Shown: piece after piece, positions 12,208 through 19,168 of the stretch
Layout of the letters: the number at the start of each line of letters is the position of its first letter
Numbering within the stretch: position 1 is the stretch's first letter
IMG/VR virus record: IMGVR_UViG_3300042945_001394
Span: 1 to 28,747 of that record
Length of the DNA: 28,747 nt
Source of the DNA: a virus
Reading direction: 5' to 3' (one strand)
Position numbers and translations under genes: made by a program
The notes under the pieces: generated by a model
What the model was told of the DNA's origin: nothing
Database searches by the model: none
Seen by the model: the letters and a program-made list of their open reading frames with translations, nothing else

Positions 12208-12490
12208 TTTGTTCGTCCTTTTCTGGCTCAGCCGGTGGCGGCTTATTGTTCAAAATGTCCTTGCCTTTGATCGCTAACAGTGTAGCTAGCGAGCCGAGAA
12301 TATATTTGCTCATATCAGACAAGAGGAAGAAGAACTGCTTATCTGCTGGCGCGATACCGCTCATAGGTTGCGTTACAAAAACGAGCGAGTAAAGCGAGAA
12401 GAACACCATACCCATGACGGTAAGAGCAAATACGATTCCGATGATGAATCGCAATATGCTATCTAATTGCTCAGGCGATCGATTTATCAC
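12182..12490 (-). CDS. Lysis-cassette membrane protein, two helices
   Basis: A 102-residue protein with two transmembrane helices, FIIGIVFALTVMGMVFFSLY (about 15-34) and a second around YILGSLATLLAIKGKDIL. The C-terminal tail is Pro/Glu-rich. It lies between a lipoprotein and the holin, so it could be an antiholin, a second holin or a spanin partner. Topology alone cannot separate these. It overlaps both flanking genes. Confidence 0.65.
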   Translation of the reverse strand: MINRSPEQLDSILRFIIGIVFALTVMGMVFFSLYSLVFVTQPMSGIAPADKQFFFLLSDMSKYILGSLATLLAIKGKDILNNKPPPAEPEKDEQNATSRPIT

Positions 12491-12720
12491 GGCTCGCGCT
12501 CCGATTTCATATCGTTCGGTCGGTTAAGCTGATCAGGACAAGTGCCGGTAACTGCACACTCAGGTCGCTTGCATTCTTCTTTCGCCCAGTTTTTCGGGTC
12601 TTGGCACTGATAGCGAAAGCGATCAGAGCAGCCAGCGAGTGCTAACAAAAGCGTAATCGCCAGCCCTAATACTGACCAGCGGAATCCCATATACGCAGAC
12701 ATATAGCGGTGCTCGCTCAT
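12487..12720 (-). CDS. Lipoprotein in the lysis cassette
   Basis: A 77-residue protein with a signal sequence, SVLGLAITLLLALAGC, whose lipobox LAGC places the acylated Cys near residue 31. The mature part is Cys-rich: a YQCQDPKNWAKEECKRPEC segment followed by TGTCP, a pattern met in lysis regions of aquatic phages. It might be the outer-membrane partner of a spanin pair (Rz1-like), but it is less Pro-rich than classical Rz1. It overlaps the next gene by 4 bases and abuts the previous one. Confidence 0.75.
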   Translation of the reverse strand: MSEHRYMSAYMGFRWSVLGLAITLLLALAGCSDRFRYQCQDPKNWAKEECKRPECAVTGTCPDQLNRPNDMKSEREP

Positions 12721-13289
12721 TATCTGCCCAGCGGATTGGTGGTGGCGCGTTTCAGCACGCTCATTTCTGATCGTAGAGCAGCGGCGGTAGCGTCTAAGTC
12801 TTGCTTGAGCGAAGCTAATCGCGTCTCTACCTCTCTCTGCTGGCTAGTAAGAGATACCTTTAGCTCGCGCTGTTGACTATCGAGAGCGGCCTTAACCTCT
12901 CGAACCTGGGATTCGGCGAGCGATTTTGTCTCGCGTCCCATCGCAGCAGATTCCGTAGCGGTACCTAGGGCGACTGCTTTAGTCTCCCGAGCTAATGCAA
13001 TTGCATCACTCGATCGCTCGGCAATTCTGACAACCGCTTCGGCGGTTTGTATTTGCCGCTCTTTCATCGCTTGCATTTCGATCTGCAACGTTTGTAGTTG
13101 CTCTCGAAGCGGACCGTCGTTATACGGCTTGAACTTATCGACCGCCTCGATCGTCTCCATCATCTTCCCATAGAACTTCATTCCTCCGTAGCCCGCGCCA
13201 CCGATCACGGGAAGGCCCGTTAGGATCAAGCCAAGAATCATCTGGCTGGAGAAGTTCAGCGAGTAAGTTTTGTTCTCGTCTGTAGGCAT
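12720..13289 (-). CDS. Membrane-anchored coiled-coil protein
   Basis: A 189-residue protein with one N-terminal membrane helix (MILGLILTGLPVIGGAGYGG, about 17-36). It is followed from about 58 to 180 by a long coiled coil with tandem QQRE-type repeats (DSQQRELKVSLTSQQREVET). AGGA precedes the ATG by 8 bases. A single N-terminal helix plus a long periplasmic coiled coil is the architecture of i-spanins (Rz-like), and a lipoprotein gene follows directly, so a spanin pair is plausible. Its first 155 bases also encode the C-terminus of the preceding gene in another frame. Confidence 0.65.
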   Translation of the reverse strand: MPTDENKTYSLNFSSQMILGLILTGLPVIGGAGYGGMKFYGKMMETIEAVDKFKPYNDGPLREQLQTLQIEMQAMKERQIQTAEAVVRIAERSSDAIALARETKAVALGTATESAAMGRETKSLAESQVREVKAALDSQQRELKVSLTSQQREVETRLASLKQDLDATAAALRSEMSVLKRATTNPLGR

Positions 13290-14064
13290 CTGGCAATTCC
13301 TGTGTAAACGGAACTAAGTTAGCTAGAGGCCGCTGAGGCTGTAACAACTGTGGCGCTACCGAGCGTTGCGGTAATGCCGGTGTTACTGCTGGCGCGACCG
13401 ACGAGGACGATTGTTGATGTACCTGGGGAGCAACCATAAGCGGCTGCTCTTGATGGTGCTGATGCGGCTTGGTGAATAACCTCGACGTAGCAGGATTCGT
13501 CATCAACTGTATAGCAGCTTGCCGGCCCTGTTCTATAGTCGTAATCGACCGGGGTATCTGTATAAGCTCCGATGGCTTTGGCAATACAGGCGGAACAGGC
13601 TTGATTTCCGGCGGCACAGGCTTGATTTCCGGCGGGAGGGCAAACACAGGACATGATTGGATTACTTGCCAGTTTTGCCAGACGGGAGAGCCGAAGGGGT
13701 CTGGGCAGACGCTTTGCCGCGTTTTGATTTCATGGCCGCCGTTTTGGCAGGCTTGCGTTTGCGTTTCTGCGGTAGCTTTACAGGTTGGCTCTCGGACGGC
13801 TGGTCTACAAGTGCTGTCTTTGTAGTACCAGCCTGTGTCGAAGGCGACACCGTTGACACATCCGGCTTCGCGATAGCGGAATTGCCCCCCCGCTCCGCTA
13901 GCGCACGGCTCAGGGCTGATCCACGATCGAGAGCAAGTCGCTCCTGTATTTTGTCCAGCAGGGCAAGAGCACGCGAGAACATCATTTTTCACCCCCAGGA
14001 ACGCGACCATAAAGGCGCTTAAAACGCTCAGGGTGTAGCTCGATCCACGCTTGCCTTGCCACAT
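13135..14064 (-). CDS. Secreted Cys-rich and Pro/Gln-rich protein
   Basis: A 309-residue protein with an N-terminal signal sequence (LSVLSAFMVAFLGV, cleavage near VLA/CS). A Cys-rich region follows (about 32-145) with a thrombospondin-like stretch, ETQTQACQNGGHEIKTRQSV and VWQNWQVIQSC. Then comes a twice-repeated PPEIKPV, a Gln/Pro/His-rich linker and an acidic-basic tail. GGAG lies 9 bases before the ATG. It overlaps the previous gene by 83 bases and the next by 155. Two other minus-strand open frames (13985-13662 and 13654-13319) tile the same DNA with little overlap, but their compositions look like shadow frames. An export or envelope role is inferred. Confidence 0.65.
   Translation of the reverse strand: MWQGKRGSSYTLSVLSAFMVAFLGVKNDVLACSCPAGQNTGATCSRSWISPEPCASGAGGQFRYREAGCVNGVAFDTGWYYKDSTCRPAVREPTCKATAETQTQACQNGGHEIKTRQSVCPDPFGSPVWQNWQVIQSCPVFALPPEIKPVPPEIKPVPPVLPKPSELIQIPRSITTIEQGRQAAIQLMTNPATSRLFTKPHQHHQEQPLMVAPQVHQQSSSSVAPAVTPALPQRSVAPQLLQPQRPLANLVPFTQELPDAYRREQNLLAELLQPDDSWLDPNGPSRDRWRGLRRNEVLWEDDGDDRGGR
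13595..13635. repeat. Tandem 21-bp repeat, two copies
   Basis: Two nearly identical 21-base units (13595-13615 and 13616-13635) each contain GGCTTGATTTCCGGCGG. On the minus strand they encode the peptide repeat PPEIKPV. A period that is a multiple of 3 and keeps the frame supports the 309-residue reading as the real one. Confidence 0.7.
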
Positions 14065-14407
14065 CGCCTATCGCTCCACCAATCGGGCATGGCGAGCCGC
14101 TCATTTCCATCGCTTCCCAGACGCGAATATCCTGGCAAAGCACGGCGACCGCCGAAACCTTTAGACCAACATCGTTCAGAACCTTGGCGAGCTTGATGCG
14201 TTGGCAGTTTTCATCGTGTACGACCGTTCCGCCGCTAAAGCCAATTACGGTGCTTGAGACGGCCCCGGAAACAGGGACCGCACAAACGTCTTGGCTCATC
14301 ATGCTAATGGACGGGCTTATAGCCGCCGCTGGGGGCTGGCCTCGGTAATTGATCGTCGTATCCTGCGCTATCGCCAAAACCGGGATAAGCAGCAGTAACC
14401 AGCGCAC
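13982..14407 (-). CDS. Secreted phage protein of unknown function
   Basis: A 141-residue protein with a clear signal peptide, MRWLLLLIPVLAIAQ. The mature part has Cys pairs (DVCAVPVSGAVSSTVIGFSG; ENCQRIKLAKVLNDVG; AVLCQDIRVWEAMEMSGSPC) and a C-terminal RQAWIELHPERFKRLYG. The NCQR, LCQD and AMEMSG-PCP elements recur in uncharacterised secreted proteins of aquatic phages, typically in lysis cassettes. It follows the XhlA-like gene by one base. An envelope function is likely but undefined. Confidence 0.7.
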   Translation of the reverse strand: MRWLLLLIPVLAIAQDTTINYRGQPPAAAISPSISMMSQDVCAVPVSGAVSSTVIGFSGGTVVHDENCQRIKLAKVLNDVGLKVSAVAVLCQDIRVWEAMEMSGSPCPIGGAIGDVARQAWIELHPERFKRLYGRVPGGEK

Positions 14408-14408
14408 G

Positions 14409-14612
14409 TTAGCCGCCGAACAATCGTTTTATGGCTAGCGTGACAGCACCACCGATAGTGCCAGCTACAGCCATCACAACCCAGATGCCGCCTTTTGTCT
14501 GGTTGATTGTGTCGCGCATAAGAGCCATGTCTTCGCGCAGCAGCTTGATTTCCTCGCGCAGAGTGCGAACATCCGCCTCCAATGCGCCGAAATCACGGCG
14601 GTCGATTTCCAT
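14409..14612 (-). CDS. XhlA-like small membrane protein
   Basis: A 67-residue protein: an amphipathic coiled coil (FGALEADVRTLREEIKLLRE, about 7-26) continues as DMALMRDTINQTKGG, then a C-terminal membrane helix, IWVVMAVAGTIGGAVTLAI. This is the layout of XhlA-type and other small accessory lysis proteins. The start at 14612 has GAGGG 5 bases upstream; the frame is open to 14678, but that part lies within the previous gene. It overlaps that gene by 20 bases. Confidence 0.7.
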   Translation of the reverse strand: MEIDRRDFGALEADVRTLREEIKLLREDMALMRDTINQTKGGIWVVMAVAGTIGGAVTLAIKRLFGG

Positions 14613-14931
14613 CTGTACCCTCGCTGAGCAGTTCGGCTTTGATCTCCCAGCGATTGCTGCGATTCTTTGCCCACCCATGGAGCCAGACCTGCCATCCAGC
14701 GCTAATCATATCTGGGAACGCCTCGCTAGCCAATATTTTCGCCCGTCTGCTAGAGAGATTAGAGCGACTAGTCACCTGTACGGCTAGCGTGTGGCCGTTG
14801 CCAATCGCCAACAGATCGATACAGCCAAAAAGGTCCTTTTTAGTCTTGGTGAAAGCGTTCCATTTCTCGACAACCTCGACCCGATAGCCTTGCTGCCGAA
14901 GGTACGCCATCGATCGCGCTGAAGGAGTCAC
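14593..14931 (-). CDS. Restriction-endonuclease-fold-like phage nuclease (candidate)
   Basis: A 112-residue protein with a VRR-NUC/Holliday-resolvase-like core. SMAYLRQQGYRVEVVEKW forms the first helix and strand, KKDLFGCIDLLAIGNGHTLA carries the metal-binding Asp (about D39), and VQVTSRSNLSSRRAK follows with a Gln in the position of the usual Glu-x-Lys. The C-terminal HGWAKN is also typical of this phage family. It is the first gene of the lysis operon and divergent from the recombination operon. Nuclease activity is inferred; the Q-x-T variant could be inactive. Confidence 0.65.
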   Translation of the reverse strand: MTPSARSMAYLRQQGYRVEVVEKWNAFTKTKKDLFGCIDLLAIGNGHTLAVQVTSRSNLSSRRAKILASEAFPDMISAGWQVWLHGWAKNRSNRWEIKAELLSEGTDGNRPP

Positions 14932-14960
14932 TTTACATCCAGATCGTAGTCTTATATAGT
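14932..14960 (+). promoter_or_regulatory. Sigma-70-type promoter of the recombination operon
   Basis: TTTACA (14932-14937), a 17-bp spacer and TATAGT (14955-14960), about 45 bases before the ERF start. It uses the same TTTACA as the other phage promoters here but lacks the TTTAC-N7-GTAAA dyad, so its control probably differs. Confidence 0.6.
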
Positions 14961-15004
14961 CAACATTGTGCCATGTGGCATACCAAACCAGCTAGGACTA
15001 GACC

Positions 15005-15616
15005 ATGAAAACTGTATATCAGCTTATCGCTTCCGTATCTGCCGATCTCGCCCGTACAGGCATCTCCAAAGCTCAGAAGAACGACCAGCAGGGCTACAAG
15101 TTCCGAGGGATCGACGATGTGCTCAATGCTCTAGCACCGATGCTAGCAACGCATGGGCTAGTCATCCTGCCTCGCGTTATCTCTCGCAGCCAGACCGAGC
15201 GCACTACGCCTCGCGGCGGCGTCTTGTTCTATACGATCGTTGAGGTCGAATTCGACTTCGTAAGCTCGCATGACGGATCGCGGCATACCGTTAAGGTCTT
15301 TGGCGAAGCGATGGATTCTGGCGATAAATCGACCAACAAGGCCATGTCAGCCGCCTACAAGTATGCAGCCTTCCAGACGTTCTGCATCCCGACGGAAGGC
15401 GACAACGACGCAGACAAAACTACGCACGAGGTTAGCCCTTTCGTAAGCGCTGAACAGGCCGCAGAGATAGAGCGACTAGCGGAAGAAAACGGTGTTGATC
15501 TACAAGCAATACTTAACTGGGCAAAAGTTAGCAAGACAACTGAAATCCCATCTAACCGATATGAGGTGATCGTTGCCAGACTACAAAAGAAAACCGCCGA
15601 AAACCGAGGAGTTTGA
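15005..15616 (+). CDS. erf: ERF-family single-strand annealing protein
   Basis: A 203-residue recombinase of the ERF superfamily. It binds single-stranded ends and anneals them for genome circularisation and recombination. The signature lies at about 20-135: SKAQKNDQQGYKFRGIDDVL, NALAPMLATHGLVILP, GVLFYTIVEVEFDFV, and DSGDKSTNKAMSAAYKYAAF ahead of the FCIPTEGDNDADK segment. The C-terminal part (about 145-195) is a separate helical region. It is the first gene after the promoter and is paired with the YqaJ exonuclease two genes later, a Red-like pair. Confidence 0.9.
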   Translation: MKTVYQLIASVSADLARTGISKAQKNDQQGYKFRGIDDVLNALAPMLATHGLVILPRVISRSQTERTTPRGGVLFYTIVEVEFDFVSSHDGSRHTVKVFGEAMDSGDKSTNKAMSAAYKYAAFQTFCIPTEGDNDADKTTHEVSPFVSAEQAAEIERLAEENGVDLQAILNWAKVSKTTEIPSNRYEVIVARLQKKTAENRGV

Positions 15617-15785
15617 TTTACGAGACTTATTCGCCGCCTTTGCCGTAGTTGGTTGGCTAGCAAATAACAAGCAGCTACGGCCCAAAGATACGGCGAACAT
15701 GGCTTATGACATAGCAGACGCAATGATAGAGGCGAAATATGCTAACAGAGATGAAATTAGAACAGGGAACCGAAGAATGGCTTGA
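15573..15785 (+). CDS. Small conserved phage protein, 70 residues
   Basis: It starts with TTG at 15573 (GAGGTG just upstream) inside the end of the ERF gene, overlapping by 44 bases. The core LRDLFAAFAVVGWLANNKQL and DTANMAYDIADAMIEAKYA matches a family of small phage proteins found beside recombination genes. It is helical, with a hydrophobic face but no true membrane segment. Function unknown. Confidence 0.7.
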   Translation: MPDYKRKPPKTEEFDLRDLFAAFAVVGWLANNKQLRPKDTANMAYDIADAMIEAKYANRDEIRTGNRRMA

Positions 15786-16569
15786 GATGCGCCGCCGATT
15801 TAGGATGGCTAGCGAGACTCCAGCGGTAATGAGACTCTCGCCGTATTCAGGGCCGCAGCAAGTTCGAGACGCTAAGGCTGGCAAGCGAGGCTACGTTAAC
15901 GCAGCAATGCGCAGAGGTACCGAAGAAGAGCCGAAAGCTAGGATGTGGTTTGAGGAACAAACGGCTGAGCTTATGCGCCCAGCAGTGTTTACGAATGGGC
16001 GATACGGCGCGAGTCTTGATGGCATTAGCCTTGATGGCAAAACGATCTTAGAAATTAAGACTCCGTACAAAGAAACCAGCGAGCGCTGGGAGCTTATCTT
16101 CGACGGCAAAATTGCCGACTATGACATGGCGCAAATACAGCATCAGTTGATGGTGACTGGTGCTGACGAGTGCTATTTCATGGTCTGGTCTGCAGAAAAG
16201 CAGACTGGGGTAATTCAAATCGTGAAGCCCGATAAAGACTGGTGGGCGCGAATCCAAGAAGCCTGGGGCGAGTTCGATGAGACGATCGCAGAGCGGGACG
16301 ATGAACAATGGGAGCTTGCAGTTACGGAGTACCAGGCTGCAAAGCGCTTGTTTACGCATGCCGAAGATCGACTAGAAGCCGCGAAGAAAGCGCTTATCGA
16401 GATAAGACTTACAGACTCAGACAGAGGGAAAGGGGTTCGTATCGCTAAAGTGACACGACAAGGAAACATTGATTGGAAGGTAGTACAAAAGAACCACTTA
16501 GTTGGTATCGACCTAGATCAGTATCGCGCTAAATCTACAGAGTATTTCAAAGTTGAGGACGAAAAATGA
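15739..16569 (+). CDS. YqaJ/lambda-exonuclease-family viral recombinase
   Basis: A 276-residue 5'-3' exonuclease of the PD-(D/E)XK type that makes the single strands used by ERF. Near the N-terminus, QGTEEWLEMRRRFRMASETP is the usual QGT-EW-R-R start, and MRRGTEEEPKARMWFE is the next conserved block. The active site is D94 (ASLDG), then E105-I-K107. IQHQLMVTGADECYFMVW follows. GAGG lies 6 bases before the ATG at 15739; MKLEQGT at 15751 is another possible start. It overlaps the genes on both sides. Confidence 0.92.
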   Translation: MLTEMKLEQGTEEWLEMRRRFRMASETPAVMRLSPYSGPQQVRDAKAGKRGYVNAAMRRGTEEEPKARMWFEEQTAELMRPAVFTNGRYGASLDGISLDGKTILEIKTPYKETSERWELIFDGKIADYDMAQIQHQLMVTGADECYFMVWSAEKQTGVIQIVKPDKDWWARIQEAWGEFDETIAERDDEQWELAVTEYQAAKRLFTHAEDRLEAAKKALIEIRLTDSDRGKGVRIAKVTRQGNIDWKVVQKNHLVGIDLDQYRAKSTEYFKVEDEK

Positions 16570-16943
16570 CTGAGTACGATCGTACAAATACCGGAGCACT
16601 GTTCGAGCCGCGTTATCAAAAGCTCATTAGGTACGGGCGCATCAACATCGAAGGGCAAGAAGATAGCTATTCGATCGTGCAGGTACAAACCAAGAGCGGC
16701 AAGACTGTCTACGAATTGCACAAGCGCGTAGGAGTCTTGTTTACCAATGCTAAACAGCGCGAAGGTAAGCGCGACCCGGACACTTACGGCAAGCTCGAAG
16801 CTCCGCAGTCTCATGTGCTCTATAACATCAGCGGATGGCGCAAGGTCGGGAAGAACGAAGAGCCGTTTACATCGTTGTCGATTCGACCTGCGCAGCTAGA
16901 CGAAAAAGACGAGAGCCAAGATGACGAACTTCCACCATTCTGA
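16566..16943 (+). CDS. Single-stranded-DNA-binding-like protein
   Basis: A 125-residue protein starting MTEYDRTNTGALFEPRYQK, with an apparent OB-like beta domain (SYSIVQVQTKSGKTVYELHK; NISGWRKVGKNEEPFTSLSI) and an acidic tail ending DDELPPF. The tail imitates the DDIPF end of SSB proteins, which recruits partner enzymes. NTGALF and SGW are typical of small phage DNA-binding proteins encoded next to exonuclease genes. It is coupled to the exonuclease gene (ATGA). ssDNA binding is inferred from tail and context. Confidence 0.7.
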   Translation: MTEYDRTNTGALFEPRYQKLIRYGRINIEGQEDSYSIVQVQTKSGKTVYELHKRVGVLFTNAKQREGKRDPDTYGKLEAPQSHVLYNISGWRKVGKNEEPFTSLSIRPAQLDEKDESQDDELPPF

Positions 16944-17148
16944 AGTCGACCATCCGTCGCACTACAACCAAGGTGGCATAGAGGCGATAGATGGCATCGC
17001 CTCTGCTTGTCACGGTCTGCATGGTATCGAGGCTTTTTGTACTGGCAATGCCATCAAGTATTTGTGGCGCTGGAAACAGAAAGGCGGCGTTCAAGACCTC
17101 GAAAAAGCGCAGTGGTACATAAACCGATTGATTAGAGAGCAGCAATGA
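16921..17148 (+). CDS. DUF3310 protein
   Basis: A 75-residue protein with the full DUF3310 pattern: DHPSHYNQGGIEAIDGIASA, AFCTGNAIKYLWRWKQKGG and DLEKAQWYINRLI. The family is common in phages beside nucleotide-metabolism and recombination genes. Its biochemical function is not established, though a nucleotide-binding role is often suggested. It overlaps the SSB-like gene by 23 bases and the NinB gene by 4. Confidence 0.88.
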   Translation: MTNFHHSEVDHPSHYNQGGIEAIDGIASACHGLHGIEAFCTGNAIKYLWRWKQKGGVQDLEKAQWYINRLIREQQ

Positions 17149-17564
17149 TTATTTTGTGCAATGAGCCTGTGCAAGCTCACAAAGAGCTTACGACCGTAGT
17201 CTGGCCGCATATTAAGGCAGAGACTATGGCCGGGCATAAATTAGTTTTAGAGGTACGGCGCGAGACTAGATCGCTCGCAGAGAATCGCAAGCTGCACGCC
17301 CTGCTAGGTCTGATCTCCGATCAAATCGAATGGGGCGGCAAGCTGCGCGATGTTGAAACTTGGAAGCGCTTGCTAACGGCTGCTTGGCTACGCGCTCGCG
17401 GCGAAGATACGGAAGTTCTGCCAGCTATAGATGGGCGAGGCGTTGATGTTGTCTTTCGACGAACTGCCCAGCTTACGCGACAAGAGTGCGCCGAGCTTAT
17501 CGACTTCATAGAGGCTTGGTCGGCTGAACAAGGAATCGTAGATGAACAACAAGCTGTCAGCTAG
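17145..17564 (+). CDS. ninB: NinB (Orf-like) recombination mediator
   Basis: A 139-residue protein of the NinB/Orf family, which in lambda binds DNA and replaces host RecFOR functions. Recognisable blocks are GHKLVLEVRRETRSLAENRK followed by LHALLGLISDQIEWGGK, then WKRLLTAAWLRARGED and LTRQECAELIDFIEAWSAEQ near the C-terminus. The length equals that of lambda NinB. It is coupled to DUF3310 and to the Ref-like nuclease, consistent with a recombination operon. Confidence 0.9.
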   Translation: MIILCNEPVQAHKELTTVVWPHIKAETMAGHKLVLEVRRETRSLAENRKLHALLGLISDQIEWGGKLRDVETWKRLLTAAWLRARGEDTEVLPAIDGRGVDVVFRRTAQLTRQECAELIDFIEAWSAEQGIVDEQQAVS

Positions 17565-17796
17565 AGAGCGAGCGCATTTAGCAAGAGTCAAAGAGCTTCG
17601 CTGTTCTGTATGCGATGCGCCGCCGCCATCCGATGCTCATCACATCAAGCAGGGCTTACAGTGGACAGCCGTCGCTCTTTGCAAAGACTGCCATCAGGGT
17701 AGCTTCATGGGCTGGCACGGCCAGAAACGCGCCTGGGCGATCGCGAAGATGGACGAGCTAGATGCTCTCAACGTGACCCTATCGAGGCTGCTATGA
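17542..17796 (+). CDS. Ref-like HNH nuclease (recombination enhancement)
   Basis: An 84-residue zinc-containing HNH-type protein similar to the core of phage P1 Ref, a RecA-dependent nuclease. Ligands and catalytic residues are in place: C21-x2-C24, the AHHI pair H33-H34, C47-x2-C50 followed by HQG, and GWHGQKR with H59. It is about half the length of P1 Ref, as is usual for phage core versions. It overlaps NinB by 23 bases and the next HTH gene by 4. Confidence 0.85.
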   Translation: MNNKLSARERAHLARVKELRCSVCDAPPPSDAHHIKQGLQWTAVALCKDCHQGSFMGWHGQKRAWAIAKMDELDALNVTLSRLL

Positions 17797-18005
17797 CGCG
17801 CTTTAAGATCGAGCCGCGCCTCTTAAGCCGTTTAGACGCAGCGCGATACCTCGGCATATCTCTGAGTACGTTCGTGCGAATGCACCAGGCCGGCGAACTG
17901 CCGATGCCGCTCAAGATTCGCAAGCGCGTACTGTGGGATAGACACGATCTAGATATGATGATCGAAGCCGTTAGAGAAACACTATCGAAGCCGGATATTC
18001 GATAG
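17793..18005 (+). CDS. AlpA/excisionase-like helix-turn-helix protein
   Basis: A 70-residue MerR-fold DNA-binding protein: LLSRLDAARYLGISLSTFVR is the HTH, then GELPMPLKIRKRVLWDRHDL gives the typical wing with W and D. Such proteins act as excisionases or transcription activators (AlpA). No integrase is visible here, so a regulator role is at least as likely. It is the last gene before an 86-base gap holding a new promoter. Confidence 0.8.
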   Translation: MTRFKIEPRLLSRLDAARYLGISLSTFVRMHQAGELPMPLKIRKRVLWDRHDLDMMIEAVRETLSKPDIR

Positions 18006-18026
18006 CGAAAATTGTTGAAAAACAGC

Positions 18027-18055
18027 TTTACATCATCGGTAAATATCTATAAGAT
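18027..18055 (+). promoter_or_regulatory. Promoter with TTTAC-N7-GTAAA operator, downstream accessory genes
   Basis: TTTACA (18027-18032), 17-bp spacer, TAAGAT (18050-18055). A perfect dyad TTTAC (18027-18031) and GTAAA (18039-18043) overlaps the -35. Both the dyad and its distance to the -10 match the promoter at 8320. The ribosome-binding context TTTACTAGGAG downstream is also shared. Confidence 0.6.
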
Positions 18056-18091
18056 TTCTACATCGAAGCAAATTTACTAGGAGCTAACAAG

Positions 18092-18403
18092 ATGACAACC
18101 AATTATTTCAACGGATCAGAGCAACTTATATCAATTTGGCCTGTTCCTAATTCTGAATTCATTGCTTTAGGTGGAGTCAAAAGTGCTTCTAACGAATACG
18201 ATAGCTTCAAGCGTATTGTTGGCAAAACATCTGATGGGCGGATTCTTCCAGTCCAGCGCAAAATCGAATACAAAAAATTTCCAAGCAAGCATGAATGCAA
18301 TAGCAAATGCGTCAATGGAAAACATAACGGCGCTTGTGAATGTCAATGTGGCGGCAAGAATCACGGTATCGGTATGTTTACTAACCTTCTAAAAGCAGCA
18401 TAA
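18092..18403 (+). CDS. Cys-cluster phage protein, 103 residues
   Basis: The N-terminal half is a small beta domain (EFIALGGVKSASNEYDSFKR). The C-terminal half has a dense Cys/His cluster: H67, C69, C73, C82, C84, C86 and H91 within KHECNSKC, ACECQCGGKNHG. The CECxCGGKNHG end recurs in uncharacterised phage proteins and probably binds a metal. It is the first gene under the second dyad-containing promoter, so it is likely co-regulated with the genes after 8398. Function unknown. Confidence 0.7.
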   Translation: MTTNYFNGSEQLISIWPVPNSEFIALGGVKSASNEYDSFKRIVGKTSDGRILPVQRKIEYKKFPSKHECNSKCVNGKHNGACECQCGGKNHGIGMFTNLLKAA

Positions 18404-18411
18404 CTATCAAC

Positions 18412-18427
18412 AGGGGCTTCGCCCCCT
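18412..18427 (+). terminator. GC-rich hairpin after the Cys-cluster gene
   Basis: GGGGC (18413-18417) and GCCCC (18421-18425) pair around TTC, with flanking A and T extending it. Only a weak T-rich stretch follows, so partial termination or pausing is more likely than a full stop. Confidence 0.45.
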
Positions 18428-18448
18428 ATCAATTTCTAGAGGTGAATT

Positions 18449-18745
18449 ATGCAAAAGCAACAGCAAGCACTCAACAGAGCAACCAGCAACGAGTCAGTCG
18501 CTAACTACGCGACGATCATCAAAGGCTTTCTCGACAAAGGTATCGCGATCGAGGATATCAAGCCACGCGAGAATGTCTTCACATTCTATGCTTGGAAAGC
18601 TCTAGATCGATACGTTCGCAAGGGGGAGAAGGGCGTACAAGTTCTTACCTTTATCGAGCGCAAAGACAAAGATACAGGAGTGATCAGTCGCAGACCTTGG
18701 CGCACTACGGTATTCCATATCTCTCAAACAGAATCGATTAACTAA
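18449..18745 (+). CDS. ArdC N-terminal-domain-like protein (candidate antirestriction)
   Basis: A 98-residue protein that corresponds to the N-terminal DNA-binding domain of ArdC antirestriction proteins: ENVFTFYAWKALDRYVRKGE, KGVQVLTFIERK, and a final VFHISQTE. Complete ArdC is about 300 residues with a C-terminal zinc metallopeptidase domain, absent here; the next gene is not such a domain either. The single domain may still bind ssDNA and shield incoming DNA, or may have another role. It lies in the counter-defence-like part of the operon. Confidence 0.75.
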   Translation: MQKQQQALNRATSNESVANYATIIKGFLDKGIAIEDIKPRENVFTFYAWKALDRYVRKGEKGVQVLTFIERKDKDTGVISRRPWRTTVFHISQTESIN

Positions 18746-18756
18746 GGAGCAATTAA

Positions 18757-18957
18757 ATGTCACTCATTCAATCAATCTGCGTACACGGCGTAACCAGCAT
18801 CAAGATCGACCCGCCAAAAGAGCACATTCTTACAAATGACTGCTACGTCACCCGCACGATTACAATCTGCGCCGGCAATCAAAAGATCGAGCTAACGTGC
18901 TTTAGTGAGCACGGCTCGCTAGATGATGACAACGAACTAATGCGCTTCATAGTCTAA
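18757..18957 (+). CDS. Hypothetical protein, 66 residues
   Basis: AAGGAG precedes the ATG. It is a short, probably beta-rich protein: SICVHGVTSIKIDPPKEHIL, CYVTRTITICAGNQKIELTC, then an acidic LDDDNEL end. Four Cys are present but not in a metal-site pattern. It resembles no family I recognise. Confidence 0.65.
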   Translation: MSLIQSICVHGVTSIKIDPPKEHILTNDCYVTRTITICAGNQKIELTCFSEHGSLDDDNELMRFIV

Positions 18958-18961
18958 GATC

Positions 18962-19168
18962 ATGCGAGACAATGACCAGGATCGCTTCTGGCATGAGTAT
19001 CAACGCCAGCAGCAAGAAGATGAACGGCGAACATTAGAAATCTTGCACGAGGAAAAGATGAGAGAGCTTAACAATGAACGCGCCCAGCGCATCAATAACT
19101 GGCTTAACTTGATCGGCGGCAGTATCGTAGGCGCTCTGCTGGCAGTTATCATCTACTTCACGCTATGA
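18962..19168 (+). CDS. Small tail-anchored membrane protein, 68 residues
   Basis: Highly charged Gln/Glu/Arg-rich helix from about 5 to 45 (WHEYQRQQQEDERRTLEIL) and a C-terminal membrane helix, NLIGGSIVGALLAVIIYFTL. A cytoplasmic coiled coil with a C-terminal anchor would place it on the inner membrane. Its stop overlaps the oxygenase start. Function unknown. Confidence 0.65.
   Translation: MRDNDQDRFWHEYQRQQQEDERRTLEILHEEKMRELNNERAQRINNWLNLIGGSIVGALLAVIIYFTL

Noticed and set aside
13319-13985. Two minus-strand frames (13985-13662 and 13654-13319) as separate genes
   Set aside because: Low-complexity Ser/Ala/Lys or Thr/Ala composition and no domain pattern, while the overlapping frame has a signal peptide, Cys motifs and an in-frame peptide repeat. 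Kept as a finding because the tiling is striking.
17793-18005. Evidence of lysogeny from the excisionase-like protein
   Set aside because: AlpA-type HTH proteins also occur in lytic phages; no integrase, CI-like repressor or attachment site was identified in the window.
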